Source: Acetobacter conturbans (GTDB lineage Bacteria > Pseudomonadota > Alphaproteobacteria > Acetobacterales > Acetobacteraceae). Taken from it: a stretch of 64,000 nt of DNA. This document shows positions 9,110 to 17,861 of the stretch, one piece after another (the stretch's first letter is position 1; each line of letters starts with the position of its first letter). A program made the translations under genes and the position numbers. The notes beneath the pieces were generated by a model. The model did not search any database and was not told the DNA's origin. It was given only the letters and a program-made list of their open reading frames with translations. The stretch is from assembly GCF_011516755.1 (NCBI RefSeq), contig NZ_WOSY01000005.1:1-64000 (forward strand), in the 5' to 3' direction.

Positions 9110-9702
9110 ACAGTGAAGAAGTCTCTCCGGGCGACGACAGGAAGTCCGTGACCCGGCGGCGTCTGCTGCTGGGCGTGCCGATGGTCGGCGCCGGCGTGTG
9201 TGGCGTCGCATTCTGGAAAATGCTGTCGGGCATGCAGGCCGGGTCTTTCAACCCGCATGACATCAACGCCCCCGTGACGGGTCGCCCGGTGCCGGACTTC
9301 ACACTGCCGGATCAGCCGCCGGGCACGGGCTTTGCTGCGGCTGACCTGAAAGCGCTGACCGCGCCGGTTCTGGTGAACTTCTTTGCTTCATGGTGCATTC
9401 CGTGCATCGCGGAAATGGAGGCGCTTCTGGCGCTTCAGAAGCACCTGCCGATCTGGGGCATCGCCTACAAGGACAAGATTGAGAACGCGACGGGGCTGCT
9501 CAAGCACGCCGGGAACCCGTACTCGCGCATCGGCAGTGATCGGAACGGACGCGTGGCGATCGACTGGGGTGTGTCCGGCGTGCCGGAGAGCTTCCTGATC
9601 GCGCCCGGAGGTCTGATCGTCTGGCATAGCGCGGCGGGTCTGGATAACAGCGAGGTGCGTGACGGCCTGAATGCCGCGCTGAAAGCCGTGGGCGGCCGAT
9701 GA
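9106..9702 (+). CDS. ccmG: Thiol:disulfide interchange protein CcmG/DsbE
   Basis: This periplasmic membrane-anchored thioredoxin reduces the apocytochrome c or CcmH disulfide before haem ligation. The 198-residue protein has an N-terminal anchor (about residues 21-42), preceded by the basic TRRR, and a thioredoxin fold with active site WCIPC at 96-100. It also has the family's GVSGVPESF cis-Pro loop. The usual CcmG active site is WCxPC, so the motif is intact. The gene overlaps ccmF and ccmH by 4 bases at each end. Confidence 0.95.
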   Translation: MNSEEVSPGDDRKSVTRRRLLLGVPMVGAGVCGVAFWKMLSGMQAGSFNPHDINAPVTGRPVPDFTLPDQPPGTGFAAADLKALTAPVLVNFFASWCIPCIAEMEALLALQKHLPIWGIAYKDKIENATGLLKHAGNPYSRIGSDRNGRVAIDWGVSGVPESFLIAPGGLIVWHSAAGLDNSEVRDGLNAALKAVGGR

Positions 9703-10169
9703 ACAGGCTTCTCCGGACGGGTCTTGCCGGGGCGATGGTGGTCTTGCTGTCGGCGCCGGTTGTTGCGCTTGCGGTCGATGATCCGTCTGAGATGCTGTCG
9801 GACCCGAAGCAGGAATCGCGGGCGGAAGCCATTGGCGCCCAGCTCCGCTGTCTGGTCTGCCAGAATGAATCCATCGAGGACAGCGGTGCCACTCTGGCCC
9901 GGGATCTGCGCACGGTGGTGCGTGAGCATGTGGCGAAGGGCGAGAGCAACCAGCAGGTCATCGACTGGATGGTGGCGCGCTACGGTAATTTTATCCGCCT
10001 CAGCCCTCCGGTGACGGTGGCGACCCTGCTTCTGTGGGGCATGCCCGTGCTGGCGCTGATCATGGGACTTGTCGCGGCGGCGCTGGCCTTCCGCCGCCGC
10101 CGTTCAGGTCCTGCGCCATTGAGCGAGGCCGAACAGACGCGGCTGAAGGAGTTGAGCGATGGCCACTGA
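9699..10169 (+). CDS. ccmH: Cytochrome c-type biogenesis protein CcmH
   Basis: The 156-residue protein has a cleavable signal peptide ending near the ALA-V motif, the redox motif LRCLVCQ with Cys51 and Cys54, the following NESIEDS, and one C-terminal membrane helix. This is the short CcmH/CcL2 type that handles apocytochrome thiols with CcmG and CcmF. The frame overlaps ccmG by ATGA. Confidence 0.94.
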   Translation: MNRLLRTGLAGAMVVLLSAPVVALAVDDPSEMLSDPKQESRAEAIGAQLRCLVCQNESIEDSGATLARDLRTVVREHVAKGESNQQVIDWMVARYGNFIRLSPPVTVATLLLWGMPVLALIMGLVAAALAFRRRRSGPAPLSEAEQTRLKELSDGH

Positions 10170-10190
10170 CTGTTTTTTTGGGTGTGACGC

Positions 10191-10919
10191 ATGATCTGGC
10201 CCGGTATCGCTTTTCTGAGTGTGCTTACGCTGCTGCCTGCGGGTGTCACGGTGTGGCGTCGGAGTGCCGCGCGTGATGAACGAAGCGCCGCGCTGGAGCT
10301 CCACGAGGCGCAACTGGTCGAACTCGACCGCGACCTCGATGTCGGCATGATCGTGCCTTCCGAGCACGGCATTGCGCGGCTTGAAATCCAGCGACGCATT
10401 CTGGTGGCGGATCAGGCTCCGGCTGTGATGGTGGACCGGGCGGCGCGGACACGGATCGCCATCGCTCTGGCGCTGATTCCGATGTTCGCCGTCGCCCTTT
10501 ACCTGACGGGCGGACATCCCGGCTTCCCGGCCCAGCCGCTCAAGCCACGTCTGGAAGCCATGGCCGCCCGCGACGCGAAAGCGGGTAAGGTCATCGACCA
10601 GTTGAAGGATGCGCTCGCGAAGATGCCGGCGGACGATCCGAGCCTGAGGCAGGGCTACATCCTGCTCGGGCAGGCGGAAGCGTCGCGCGGTCATGATAAG
10701 GGAGCGGCCGATGCGTGGCGCAAGGCGCTGGCGCTGGAGTTCCAGCCCGATCTGGCGATTCAGCTTGCTGAAGAGCAGGTCCGGGTGGACGGGCATATCA
10801 GCGCGGAGAGTCTGGCGCTCTATCAGCGGGCACTGGAAGCCGCGCCGAAAGACGCTCCATGGCGTCAGGCGGTGGAACAGCGCATCGCACAGGGCGAGCA
10901 TGAGCAGGAACAGCCCTGA
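10191..10919 (+). CDS. ccmI: c-type cytochrome biogenesis protein CcmI
   Basis: The protein (242 residues) has an N-terminal helix, a cytoplasmic coiled-coil-like segment with REL-type pattern (residues 25-70), a second membrane helix (about 86-104), and a periplasmic helical TPR-like region (SLRQGYILLGQAEASRG and the repeat after it). This is the CcmI/CycH arrangement that chaperones apocytochrome c. It closes the ccm operon. The TPR part is shorter than in many CcmI proteins. Confidence 0.85.
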   Translation: MIWPGIAFLSVLTLLPAGVTVWRRSAARDERSAALELHEAQLVELDRDLDVGMIVPSEHGIARLEIQRRILVADQAPAVMVDRAARTRIAIALALIPMFAVALYLTGGHPGFPAQPLKPRLEAMAARDAKAGKVIDQLKDALAKMPADDPSLRQGYILLGQAEASRGHDKGAADAWRKALALEFQPDLAIQLAEEQVRVDGHISAESLALYQRALEAAPKDAPWRQAVEQRIAQGEHEQEQP

Positions 10920-11047
10920 GGGATGCTGTTCGGAACATGAAGAGCGGCCGCCGGTGAAGAGCTTTTCGAGCGGCTCTGTTACAGGACTGTAAGCTGCCGG
11001 ACGCTTGCCGGGTGAACTGCTTTCCGTGCAGTGTTCTGCGCCTTGCC

Positions 11048-11067
11048 GGGAGAATGTCGTGTCTCCC
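11048..11067 (+). terminator. Weak hairpin between ccmI and metX
   Basis: GGGAGA and TCTCCC pair across an 8-base loop. There is no T-run, so this is a weak candidate for the ccm operon end or a metX leader structure. The rest of the 208-bp spacer shows no SAM-II riboswitch signature. Confidence 0.25.
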
Positions 11068-11127
11068 CGTTCTTGATCCGGTCGATTTTGGCCTTTATGT
11101 GGCGGTAATCCTTGGAAGTTCCGGTTT

Positions 11128-12345
11128 ATGGACCAGATTGTCAGTGCGCCCACTGTTGAGCATACAAGCGCGGTTTTCCCCGAAGGAGTGACGCTCGACT
11201 GCGGAACCGTTCTGGCCCCCGTCGAGATCGCCTACCGCACTTACGGCACGCTCTCGGCGAAGCGGGACAACGCCATCCTCATCTGTCACGCGCTGACGGG
11301 TGATCAGTATGTTGCAGAGACACATCCCCTCACCGGGAAGCCCGGCTGGTGGTCGCGGATGGTCGGGTCGGGAAAGCCGATCGATACGGACAGGTTCTTT
11401 GTGATCTGTTCGAACGTGCTGGGTGGCTGCATGGGGTCCACGGGGCCCCGTTCACCACGCCCGGTGACAGGCGGCGGAACGCCCGATGCCCCGGAACCTT
11501 GGGGAACCGATTTTCCACCGATCACCATCCGCGACATGGTGCGGAGCCAGCATCGTCTGGTGAAGCATCTGGGTATTGACCGGCTGTTTGCCGTCGTGGG
11601 CGGCTCCATGGGCGGAATGCAGGTGCTTGAGTGGGCGGCGACCTATCCGGAGATGGTGTTCGCGGCCGTGCCGATCGCCACGGCACCGTTTCACTCTGCC
11701 CAGAATATCGCCTTCAACGAGGTCAGTCGTCAGGCGATATTCGCCGATCCGGACTGGCATGGTGGCCGCTACTGGGAAACGGGCGCGATTCCGGCCCGTG
11801 GTCTCGCCGTCGCGCGGATGATGGCGCACATCACCTATCTCTCGGAAGAGGCTTTGACCCGGAAGTTCGGGCGTCGGGTCAGGCCGTGCAACGACACGAC
11901 AGGCAAGGCAGCCGGAACGCTTTCGACGTTCGGTGATATTTTTGAGGTCGAATCCTATCTCAGGCATCAGGGTTCGACATTCGTCCGACGTTTCGATGCC
12001 AACTCCTACCTCACCATCACGCGTGCAATGGATTGGATGGATCTGGGGCAGGAGCATGACGGCGAGTATGCCGGGCCGTTCGTCGGCACAGGCACGCGGT
12101 TCTGCGTGATCAGCTTTTCATCGGACTGGCTGTTTCCCACCTCACAGTCGCGGATCATCGTGCATGCCCTGACGCGGGCTGCGGCCAACGTGTCCTTTGT
12201 CGAGATCGAGAGCGACAAGGGGCACGACGCGTTTCTGCTGGACGAGCCGGATTTCGACCGGACGGTGAGGGGTTTTCTCAGCGGTGCGGCTGAACATGCC
12301 GGGCTCTCTCGCCGGGCTGCGCAGGAGGGCACACATGCGTCTTGA
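11128..12345 (+). CDS. metX: Homoserine O-acyltransferase MetX
   Basis: MetX activates homoserine by acylation (normally acetyl-CoA) in the first committed step of methionine synthesis. The alpha/beta-hydrolase fold is seen in [12 protein letters not shown], the GPRSPRP and [10 protein letters not shown] signatures, the nucleophile motif GGSMGGMQ (Ser160), and GHDAFLLD with the catalytic His near the end. The acyl donor cannot be told from sequence with certainty, because some MetX proteins use succinyl-CoA. It overlaps metW by 11 bases, the conserved alphaproteobacterial metXW pair. Confidence 0.95.
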   Translation: MDQIVSAPTVEHTSAVFPEGVTLDCGTVLAPVEIAYRTYGTLSAKRDNAILICHALTGDQYVAETHPLTGKPGWWSRMVGSGKPIDTDRFFVICSNVLGGCMGSTGPRSPRPVTGGGTPDAPEPWGTDFPPITIRDMVRSQHRLVKHLGIDRLFAVVGGSMGGMQVLEWAATYPEMVFAAVPIATAPFHSAQNIAFNEVSRQAIFADPDWHGGRYWETGAIPARGLAVARMMAHITYLSEEALTRKFGRRVRPCNDTTGKAAGTLSTFGDIFEVESYLRHQGSTFVRRFDANSYLTITRAMDWMDLGQEHDGEYAGPFVGTGTRFCVISFSSDWLFPTSQSRIIVHALTRAAANVSFVEIESDKGHDAFLLDEPDFDRTVRGFLSGAAEHAGLSRRAAQEGTHAS

Positions 12346-12940
12346 TCAGCGTCTGATCGCCGACATGATTACACCCGGCACCCGCGTCATGGATATTGGC
12401 AGCGGGGATGGCACGCTGATCGACCATCTGTTCCGCACACGTGGATGCGATGCGCGGGGGATCGAAATCGACATGGAGGAGGTGACGCGTTCCGTGGCGC
12501 ACGGGCTGCCTGTCGTGCATGGGGATGCGGATCACGATCTGGCCCATTATCCCGATGACAGTTTCGATTACGTGGTGCTTCAGCGTACGTTGCAGGCTGT
12601 CGAACGTCCGCGTGAGGTTCTGCGGCAGATGCTGCGTATCGGCCGTTATGCCATCGTGTCTTTTCCGAATTTCGGCCACTGGGAAATGCGGCTGAAGCTG
12701 CTTTTCAGTGGCAGGATGCCGAACACGGCCGTCTGGCACACGCCATGGTACGCCACGCCGAACATCCATCCCTGCACGATCAGGGATTTTCTCGCCCTGT
12801 GCGATGAGGATGGTTACCGCGTTCATGAATGGATGGCGATTGACGAAGACGGCGACAGAGCGCCCTGGCGTCGTTCGATCCGGCTTGCAAACATATTTGG
12901 AGAACAGGCGCTTTTCCGTCTCGGCAAAGGAAATGTGTGA
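12335..12940 (+). CDS. metW: Methionine biosynthesis protein MetW
   Basis: The 201-residue protein is a class I SAM-methyltransferase fold protein of the MetW family. It shows [15 protein letters not shown] near residue 18, the [13 protein letters not shown] segment, and [12 protein letters not shown], which is highly characteristic of MetW. It works with MetX in methionine synthesis, but its catalytic role is unclear. The start has GGAGGG just upstream and lies inside the metX reading frame end. Confidence 0.94.
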   Translation: MRLDQRLIADMITPGTRVMDIGSGDGTLIDHLFRTRGCDARGIEIDMEEVTRSVAHGLPVVHGDADHDLAHYPDDSFDYVVLQRTLQAVERPREVLRQMLRIGRYAIVSFPNFGHWEMRLKLLFSGRMPNTAVWHTPWYATPNIHPCTIRDFLALCDEDGYRVHEWMAIDEDGDRAPWRRSIRLANIFGEQALFRLGKGNV

Positions 12941-13838
12941 GGCGCGTACTCTGTTGGTCGCGATAGACGGCGGTGCGACAAAAACACTTCTGAGGATTGT
13001 GACGCCTGACGGAGACGTCCTCGGTGAAGGGCGGAGCGGCCCGGCCAACATCGCAACGGATACGGAGCAGGCGGCCCGGTCGATCCGTGCAGCGTTTGAT
13101 CAGGCCATTTTTACTGCGGAACTGACGGAAGATGTCTGGCGTGGTGCGTTCACATGGGTCGCGGCTGCTGGGCTGGCTGGTGCCGAGGTGGCTGGATGCA
13201 GCGACAGAATTCGTGATCTTTGCGAATTTTTAACGGTTTTTGACGTTCGGACGGATGCCTATACATCCTGCCTTGGTGCTCATGGTGGCCGGGATGGCGC
13301 AATTGTTGCGATTGGCACAGGTAGCGTCGGTTTTGCAATTCGCGGCGAGCAAACTCACCGGGTTGGAGGCTGGGGTTTTCCGCAGGGAGATGAAGGCGGC
13401 GGAGCGCATATCGGGCTGAAGGCGCTCCGTCATATGCTGTGGGTGGCGGATGGACGCACGGCGGAGACGGAGCTCGCGCGTGATGTTTGTCGCTACATCA
13501 GGGACGCAGGCGGTGATCCGCTGACGTGGGGCATCGGGGCTTCAGCAACGAAATTCGCGCTTCTGACACCAATCGTAACAAATGCGGCGCAAAAAGAGTG
13601 TAAAATTGCTTTAGGAATTCTGGATTATGCAGCGTCAAACATAGAGGTGATTGCCAACACTCTTTTGCAGGGAGAGGATTTTTCTTCCCTGAAACTGGCA
13701 TTTCTGGGAGGGTTGAGTCCGGTTCTTATGCCGCGACTTTCAAAAACTCTCAGCGACAGGATTGTTTTTCCTGAAGGATCTTCTCTTGACGGTGCGACTG
13801 CATTGGTTCGTAAGGTAATGGAGCATCGCAGGGCGTAA
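12933..13838 (+). CDS. BadF/BadG/BcrA/BcrD-type ATPase (N-acetylglucosamine kinase-like)
   Basis: The 301-residue protein is an ASKHA-fold sugar-kinase-like ATPase. Motifs are VAIDGGATKTLLRI (phosphate 1), a WVAAAGLAGAE segment near residue 70, AIVAIGTGSVGFA (phosphate 2), and GWGFPQGDEGGGAHIG, typical of the GlcNAc-kinase branch. It probably phosphorylates an amino sugar such as GlcNAc for cell-wall recycling. The start overlaps the metW stop and has AAAGGA upstream. The 3' third is visibly more AT-rich than its neighbours. Confidence 0.85.
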   Translation: MCEARTLLVAIDGGATKTLLRIVTPDGDVLGEGRSGPANIATDTEQAARSIRAAFDQAIFTAELTEDVWRGAFTWVAAAGLAGAEVAGCSDRIRDLCEFLTVFDVRTDAYTSCLGAHGGRDGAIVAIGTGSVGFAIRGEQTHRVGGWGFPQGDEGGGAHIGLKALRHMLWVADGRTAETELARDVCRYIRDAGGDPLTWGIGASATKFALLTPIVTNAAQKECKIALGILDYAASNIEVIANTLLQGEDFSSLKLAFLGGLSPVLMPRLSKTLSDRIVFPEGSSLDGATALVRKVMEHRRA

Positions 13839-14069
13839 CAGACACGGTTTCCGGAAAAAGAAAACTGAAAGATTTTTTACTGTACCGAGGAATTTTTGTC
13901 AGGCGCATCACTTCAAGCTTGAGTCACCTGCGGAAATAATGTAGGGACAGTACTGTTTTTCAAGGCGGTCTATTAACAAAAAGACTAAAAAGACCGTATA
14001 TCAGTGTGTTACAGGTTTCACGATCAACGGGGTGGTCACTGTCAACTCAAGGATGACAGGCTGATATTG
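13839..14069. other. Spacer upstream of the RhlE-like helicase gene
   Basis: This AT-rich spacer has no gene I can support before the small leader ORF. It contains several A- and T-rich stretches and the segment GACTAAAAAGACCG. It probably holds the promoter and a long 5' leader of the helicase transcript, as is common for DEAD-box helicase genes. No perfect long hairpin was found. Confidence 0.4.
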
Positions 14070-14171
14070 ATGATCGGCGGACCAGAAACTGTTGTGCGGG
14101 ACTGGCTGAAAGGCAAGAACTGCATGAACTTTACTCCGTACGCATCCCAAAGAGGTGTCTTCACTCAATGA
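14070..14171 (+). CDS. Candidate 33-codon leader ORF overlapping the helicase start
   Basis: The frame ATG ATC GGC GGA encodes 33 residues (MIGGPETVVRDWLKGKN at its N-terminus). It ends with a TGA that overlaps the helicase ATG as ATGA. An AGG lies about 9 bases before its start. The helicase's own ribosome binding site, AAGAGGTG, lies inside the small frame. The layout is what translational coupling or attenuation would need, but the frame is short and could be chance. Confidence 0.35.
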   Translation: MIGGPETVVRDWLKGKNCMNFTPYASQRGVFTQ

Positions 14172-15472
14172 CCACGTTTGCCGATCTCCAGCTTGCCGAA
14201 CCCTTGCTGCGGGCTCTTACCGAAGAAGGTTACACAGAACCGACGCCCATTCAGGCGCAGTCCATTCCGCACCTTCTGGCCGGTCGTGATCTGCTGGGTC
14301 TTGCGCAGACGGGTACGGGCAAGACGGCCGCTTTCGCGCTGCCGATCCTTCAGCATCTCCTGACTCATCGTCGCCCTGCCACCCCCAAGGGTCCCCGCGT
14401 TCTGGTGCTGGCTCCCACACGGGAACTGGCGTCGCAGATCGATGAGAGCTTCAAGGCGTATGCCCGTCACATGAAGCTGACGCATGCCGTCATCTTCGGC
14501 GGTGTTGGGCAGGGGCGTCAGGTCGAGGCCATGCGGCGCGGCGTTGATGTTCTCGTTGCGGCTCCCGGTCGTCTGCTCGATCTCATGGGGCAGGGTTTCA
14601 TTGATCTGCGGGATCTTGAAGTCCTCGTCCTTGATGAAGCCGACCGTATGCTGGACATGGGTTTTGTCCGTGACATCCGGCGCATTGTCGCGGTGCTCCC
14701 GAAGGATCGCCAGACGCTACTGTTTTCCGCGACGATGCCGCACAGTATCACTGAGTTGGCGAACAGCCTGCTGCGTGATCCTGCCAAGGTTGAGGTGACG
14801 CCGCCGTCGAGCACGGTCGATCGTATCCGGCAGGCGGTGATGTTCGTGGAGTCCGACCACAAGAAGGACGCCCTTCTTCTTCTGCTCAACTCGCCCAAGG
14901 TTGTTCGCGCCGTCGTCTTCACGCTGATGAAGCATGAAGCCAACAAGGTAACCGAATTCCTGAACAAGCATGGCATCACGGCTGAAGCCATTCACGGCAA
15001 TAAGTCACAGGGTGCGCGTGAGCGGGCAATGAGCGGGTTCCGTTCGGGAGCTGTGAAGGTGCTCGTTGCGACCGATATTGCGGCACGTGGTATTGATGTC
15101 GATGACGTCTCGCATGTCTTCAATTATGACCTCCCGAATATCCCCGAGAGCTATGTTCACCGCATCGGTCGTACAGCGCGCGCGGGCCGTGAGGGCTGGG
15201 CCGTATCGTTCTGTGATTCCGAACAGCGCGCGTGGCTGAAGGATATCGAGCGCACGATCGGCAAAAGCGTTCCCGTGGTCAGGGATCATCCCTATCATTC
15301 AGATGCTGCCGAGAATTCGACGATGCGGCCTCCCGTTCTGGGTGGCGGCGGTGGTCGTGGCCGGGGCGGCCCGCCTCGCGGCGGGAATGGTGGTAATGGC
15401 GGCCGCCGGAGTGGCGGCGGCGGCGGCGGTGGCGGCGGTGGTCGTCCTTCAGGAACGCGCCGGGTCGCATAA
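14168..15472 (+). CDS. rhlE: DEAD-box ATP-dependent RNA helicase, RhlE-like
   Basis: The 434-residue protein has the full set of DEAD-box motifs: the Q motif region FADLQLAEPLL...TPIQAQSIP, AQTGTGKT, APTRELASQI, VLDEADRMLDMGF, LLFSATMP, VATDIAARGIDV and HRIGRTARAG. It ends in an Arg/Gly tail with a long glycine run (about residues 395-428), usual for RNA annealing and ribosome-assembly helicases of the RhlE group. It should unwind structured RNA in ribosome biogenesis, mRNA decay or cold adaptation. It is monocistronic, with a strong terminator 26 bases after the stop. Confidence 0.93.
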   Translation: MTTFADLQLAEPLLRALTEEGYTEPTPIQAQSIPHLLAGRDLLGLAQTGTGKTAAFALPILQHLLTHRRPATPKGPRVLVLAPTRELASQIDESFKAYARHMKLTHAVIFGGVGQGRQVEAMRRGVDVLVAAPGRLLDLMGQGFIDLRDLEVLVLDEADRMLDMGFVRDIRRIVAVLPKDRQTLLFSATMPHSITELANSLLRDPAKVEVTPPSSTVDRIRQAVMFVESDHKKDALLLLLNSPKVVRAVVFTLMKHEANKVTEFLNKHGITAEAIHGNKSQGARERAMSGFRSGAVKVLVATDIAARGIDVDDVSHVFNYDLPNIPESYVHRIGRTARAGREGWAVSFCDSEQRAWLKDIERTIGKSVPVVRDHPYHSDAAENSTMRPPVLGGGGGRGRGGPPRGGNGGNGGRRSGGGGGGGGGGRPSGTRRVA

Positions 15473-15497
15473 TTTCTGAAACTCCCACGGTTTCAGA

Positions 15498-15544
15498 ACG
15501 GGCAGTTCAGACTCGCATGATGCGATCCTGAACCGCCCGTTTTT
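15498..15544 (+). terminator. Rho-independent terminator of the rhlE-like gene
   Basis: ACGGGCAGTTCAG pairs with CTGAACCGCCCGT, with an inner TCGCA/TGCGA stem and a run of five Ts. This is the strongest terminator in the window. Confidence 0.92.
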
Positions 15545-15587
15545 ATATTGTGGATGATTTGTCACGCTCGTGTGGCATAAGACGATC

Positions 15588-16070
15588 ATGAGCAAGACTA
15601 CGCCTGCGACAGCCTTTTTGCGTCGTGCCGAAATCCCCTTCGAGACCCTTCTGTATGATTACGACCCTTCGGTTGAGAAGTTGGGAGTTCATGCAGCCGC
15701 GGCAGTGAATGAGCCTCCCGAGCGGGTTTTCAAAACCCTGATGACGGATGTGGATGGAAAGCCGGTATGTGCGGTGATCCCCGTCGCGCGGGAACTGAGC
15801 CTGAAAAAGCTGGCCACGGCATGCTCTGGCAAAATCGCGAAAATGATGAAACCCGCCGATGCGGAACGGGTGACCGGCTACAGAGTCGGGGGGATCAGTC
15901 CCTTCGGAGGGCGCAAGGTGGTTCCGACGTTTGTGGCGCAGGAAGTGCTGGAGCAGCCTTATATTCTGTTGAATGGCGGAGGGCGTGGCGTTCAGGTGAA
16001 GCTTGCCGTGCCTGATGCTCTTGCTGTGATGAATGGGCGGACTGCCGATCTTCTGGCGGTAATCAGCTGA
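15588..16070 (+). CDS. ybaK: Cys-tRNA(Pro)/Cys-tRNA(Cys) deacylase YbaK
   Basis: The 160-residue protein is a YbaK/EbsC editing domain that hydrolyses mischarged Cys-tRNA(Pro). Characteristic are the catalytic-lysine region RVFKTLMTDVDGKP near residue 45, the conserved VIPVARELSLKKLA, and the GYRVGGISPFGGRK loop. I take the ATG at 15588. A GTG six codons upstream adds no homology. Confidence 0.92.
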   Translation: MSKTTPATAFLRRAEIPFETLLYDYDPSVEKLGVHAAAAVNEPPERVFKTLMTDVDGKPVCAVIPVARELSLKKLATACSGKIAKMMKPADAERVTGYRVGGISPFGGRKVVPTFVAQEVLEQPYILLNGGGRGVQVKLAVPDALAVMNGRTADLLAVIS

Positions 16071-16076
16071 CTCTCA

Positions 16077-16106
16077 ATGTTTCGTTTCTATAAAGAAATG
16101 AAACAT
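16077..16106 (+). terminator. Hairpin downstream of ybaK
   Basis: ATGTTTCGTTTCT and AGAAATGAAACAT form a near-perfect stem with a 4-base loop, six bases after the ybaK stop. It is followed by a T-rich tract (ATTGTTTTATTTT), consistent with a terminator. Confidence 0.75.
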
Positions 16107-16317
16107 ATTGTTTTATTTTCATCATGTTTTTCGTTTCGCTGCATTAAACTAAAATATTTCAGTCTATATTGGATGAAATATTGATGCTGTATCCTGATAA
16201 ATAACGCTTCAAGACGCCCGATTTTGGTGTGGAGACGGATATTTTCTCTCTTTGCCGGACAGGGTGATGATCAAACACGCTGCTCCGGCTTTCTTATAAG
16301 AACTGGAGAGAGGCGTT

Positions 16318-17073
16318 TTGACTGGCCAGAATTTTGATGCCTGCCTTGATTTTGTACGGACGGCTGAGGGTGGATATACGGATGATCCCAAGGATCCTGG
16401 AAACTGGCTTCAGGATGAGAAGGGACGCAAGGACGTCCTGATCGGCAGTCGTTACGGAGTATCCGCGCCGATGCTCGCGGCGTGGATGCGACCGAAAAAC
16501 ATTACAGCCGACACGATGCGGGATCTTGATCTTGAGACGTTCGATGCGATCGCGCGCTCAAGATTCTGGAACCCGCTTGCTTGTTCCGCCTTGCCGGCGG
16601 GGCTGGATCTGATGATTTTCGACTTCGGCTGGAACTGTGGCATCCAGAGTTCGGCAGCGCTGCTGCAGCGGATGCTGGGGGTGACGATGGATGGAATCAT
16701 TGGACCGCATACGCTTGCCGCGCTCGCGCAGGCAGATGTGGCGGATATTCTTCCCCAGATCGACCCGGACAATCTGACCCTCCTTCATGCCCGCCTTGGG
16801 CTGCCTCCCAGCAGTGGGATTGGTCAGGAGGTCAAGCGTGCTCTGGCGCGTCAGCAGGCCATGGGAATGCTGCTTGTCCTTGTGCTGTCCAGCATGCAGG
16901 AGCGCGAGTACCGGATCCGGTCCGGCTTCCGGCGGTGGGGGCGCGGCTGGCTCGCCCGGACGAAGCGGCGTACGGAAACCGCGCTTGCTCTCGTCACGGC
17001 TGCCGCGGGCCGGGATACAGCTGATTCTCTGTTCTGGGGTATTCCGCGATCCGGGGATGCTGCCCAGTCCTGA
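16318..17073 (+). CDS. Glycoside hydrolase 108 type lysozyme (phage-like N-acetylmuramidase)
   Basis: The 251-residue protein has the GH108 catalytic signature EGGYTDDPKDPGN with the catalytic Glu near residue 17, then FWNPLACSALP and IFDFGWNCG. A peptidoglycan-binding-like segment RMLGVTMDGIIGPHTLAAL follows. The end region RSGFRRWGRGWL is common in phage-type muramidases. It should cleave the glycan backbone of peptidoglycan. There is no signal peptide at the N-terminus, so export would need another route. The start is TTG with GGAGAGAGG close upstream. No other phage structural genes are nearby. Confidence 0.82.
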   Translation: MTGQNFDACLDFVRTAEGGYTDDPKDPGNWLQDEKGRKDVLIGSRYGVSAPMLAAWMRPKNITADTMRDLDLETFDAIARSRFWNPLACSALPAGLDLMIFDFGWNCGIQSSAALLQRMLGVTMDGIIGPHTLAALAQADVADILPQIDPDNLTLLHARLGLPPSSGIGQEVKRALARQQAMGMLLVLVLSSMQEREYRIRSGFRRWGRGWLARTKRRTETALALVTAAAGRDTADSLFWGIPRSGDAAQS

Positions 17074-17110
17074 TTTGACGGAGGGGCTTGATTCTCGTCA
17101 TGATACAGTA

Positions 17111-17482
17111 ATGACAGTGTATTCACCCGGCGCAGCAGAAAGTCTCGCTCCTTTGTTGAACGAAAGTGCGGCGGGGGAAGGTGAAATCTCATCGCCTGAA
17201 GCCACACGGGAGCGTGCCTTCCAGATCGGACGTCTTGCAACCCAATGTACAGCAGCGGTCGTCGCCGGGAATCGGGAAGACGTCATAAAGAGCAGCGCCG
17301 GATTTGTGGAAGGTCTGCTGAATCTCTGGGCCGATCAGGGTGTGGATCCGGCAGCCGTATGGGTTGAACTTCATTGTCGGACCGAAATGGGAGAGCTGTG
17401 TTTTCAGCTCAGCCGGGTTCCCGGACGCCTGAAAAAACGGCGTGCGGGAGCCTGGCGTATCGCGACAAGCAAATTGCCCTGA
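17111..17482 (+). CDS. HisE/MazG-like small protein
   Basis: The 123-residue protein has a helical pattern resembling phosphoribosyl-ATP pyrophosphohydrolase (HisE) or MazG-like proteins, seen in GRLATQCTAAVVAGNREDVIK and the LLNLWADQGVDPAAVWVEL helices. The acidic EExxE-type metal-binding residues expected of the active enzymes are not evident, so any catalytic role is doubtful. It lies 37 bases after the lysozyme gene in the same direction and has a good terminator after it. The family assignment is tentative. Confidence 0.55.
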   Translation: MTVYSPGAAESLAPLLNESAAGEGEISSPEATRERAFQIGRLATQCTAAVVAGNREDVIKSSAGFVEGLLNLWADQGVDPAAVWVELHCRTEMGELCFQLSRVPGRLKKRRAGAWRIATSKLP

Positions 17483-17543
17483 CTCTTCCGGTCACGTTCT
17501 TCAAAGCCTTTTTTGATACAGGCCTTTGTCCCTGAAAATGCTC

Positions 17544-17567
17544 CGCCCCGGAGTGGGGCGCTTTTTT
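17544..17567 (+). terminator. Rho-independent terminator
   Basis: CGCCCC and GGGGCG pair across a 5-base loop and are followed by C and six Ts. It ends the lysozyme/HisE-like transcription unit. Confidence 0.88.
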
Positions 17568-17861
17568 CAGAAGGGCAGATTTCAAGCGTTTATTGCCCGA
17601 TATTCCTGCTGTGGCTTCCCCTCCGGGTTTGCGGCTCTGAATGTCCAGCAGGGTGCTCCGTCCGTGTTCGGATATGGAACTGAATTTCCTCTCGCGGCGC
17701 ATGTTCGTGTAAGGGCAGTTCTCCGGTCTTAAGAGGCTGTTCAGTTCTGACCGGCAAGGCAGGGGTGATGATGCTGTTTCGACAAGAGAAATTGCCGTGC
17801 CGTCCTGCCGCAGGGTCTGTTGTGACGCTCCGGAATGTGCGGGTGGCCTGAGCAGAGACCG
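17568..17861. other. Spacer upstream of cvpA without a supported gene
   Basis: About 290 bases between the terminator and cvpA. I see no convincing coding frame, riboswitch or RNA gene. It presumably contains the cvpA-purF promoter. The segment GAGGCTGTTCAGTTCTGACC at 17733-17752 resembles an element end only over its first nine bases and has no partner. Confidence 0.4.

Noticed and set aside
7805-9211. Long open frame antisense to ccmF (over 460 codons)
   Set aside because: It is Arg/His/Gln-rich with no recognisable motif and mirrors the codon bias of ccmF, the usual shadow in GC-rich DNA.
10920-11127. SAM-II riboswitch upstream of metX
   Set aside because: The region lacks the conserved SAM-II pseudoknot segments I would expect. 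Only a short GGGAGA/TCTCCC hairpin is visible.
15343-15460. Glycine-codon repeat run as a tandem repeat element
   Set aside because: It encodes the Arg/Gly tail of the helicase, a normal feature of this protein family.
17733-17752. Possible second MITE end (GAGGCTGTT...)
   Set aside because: Only the first nine bases match the element at 4289, and there is no inverted partner within several hundred bases.
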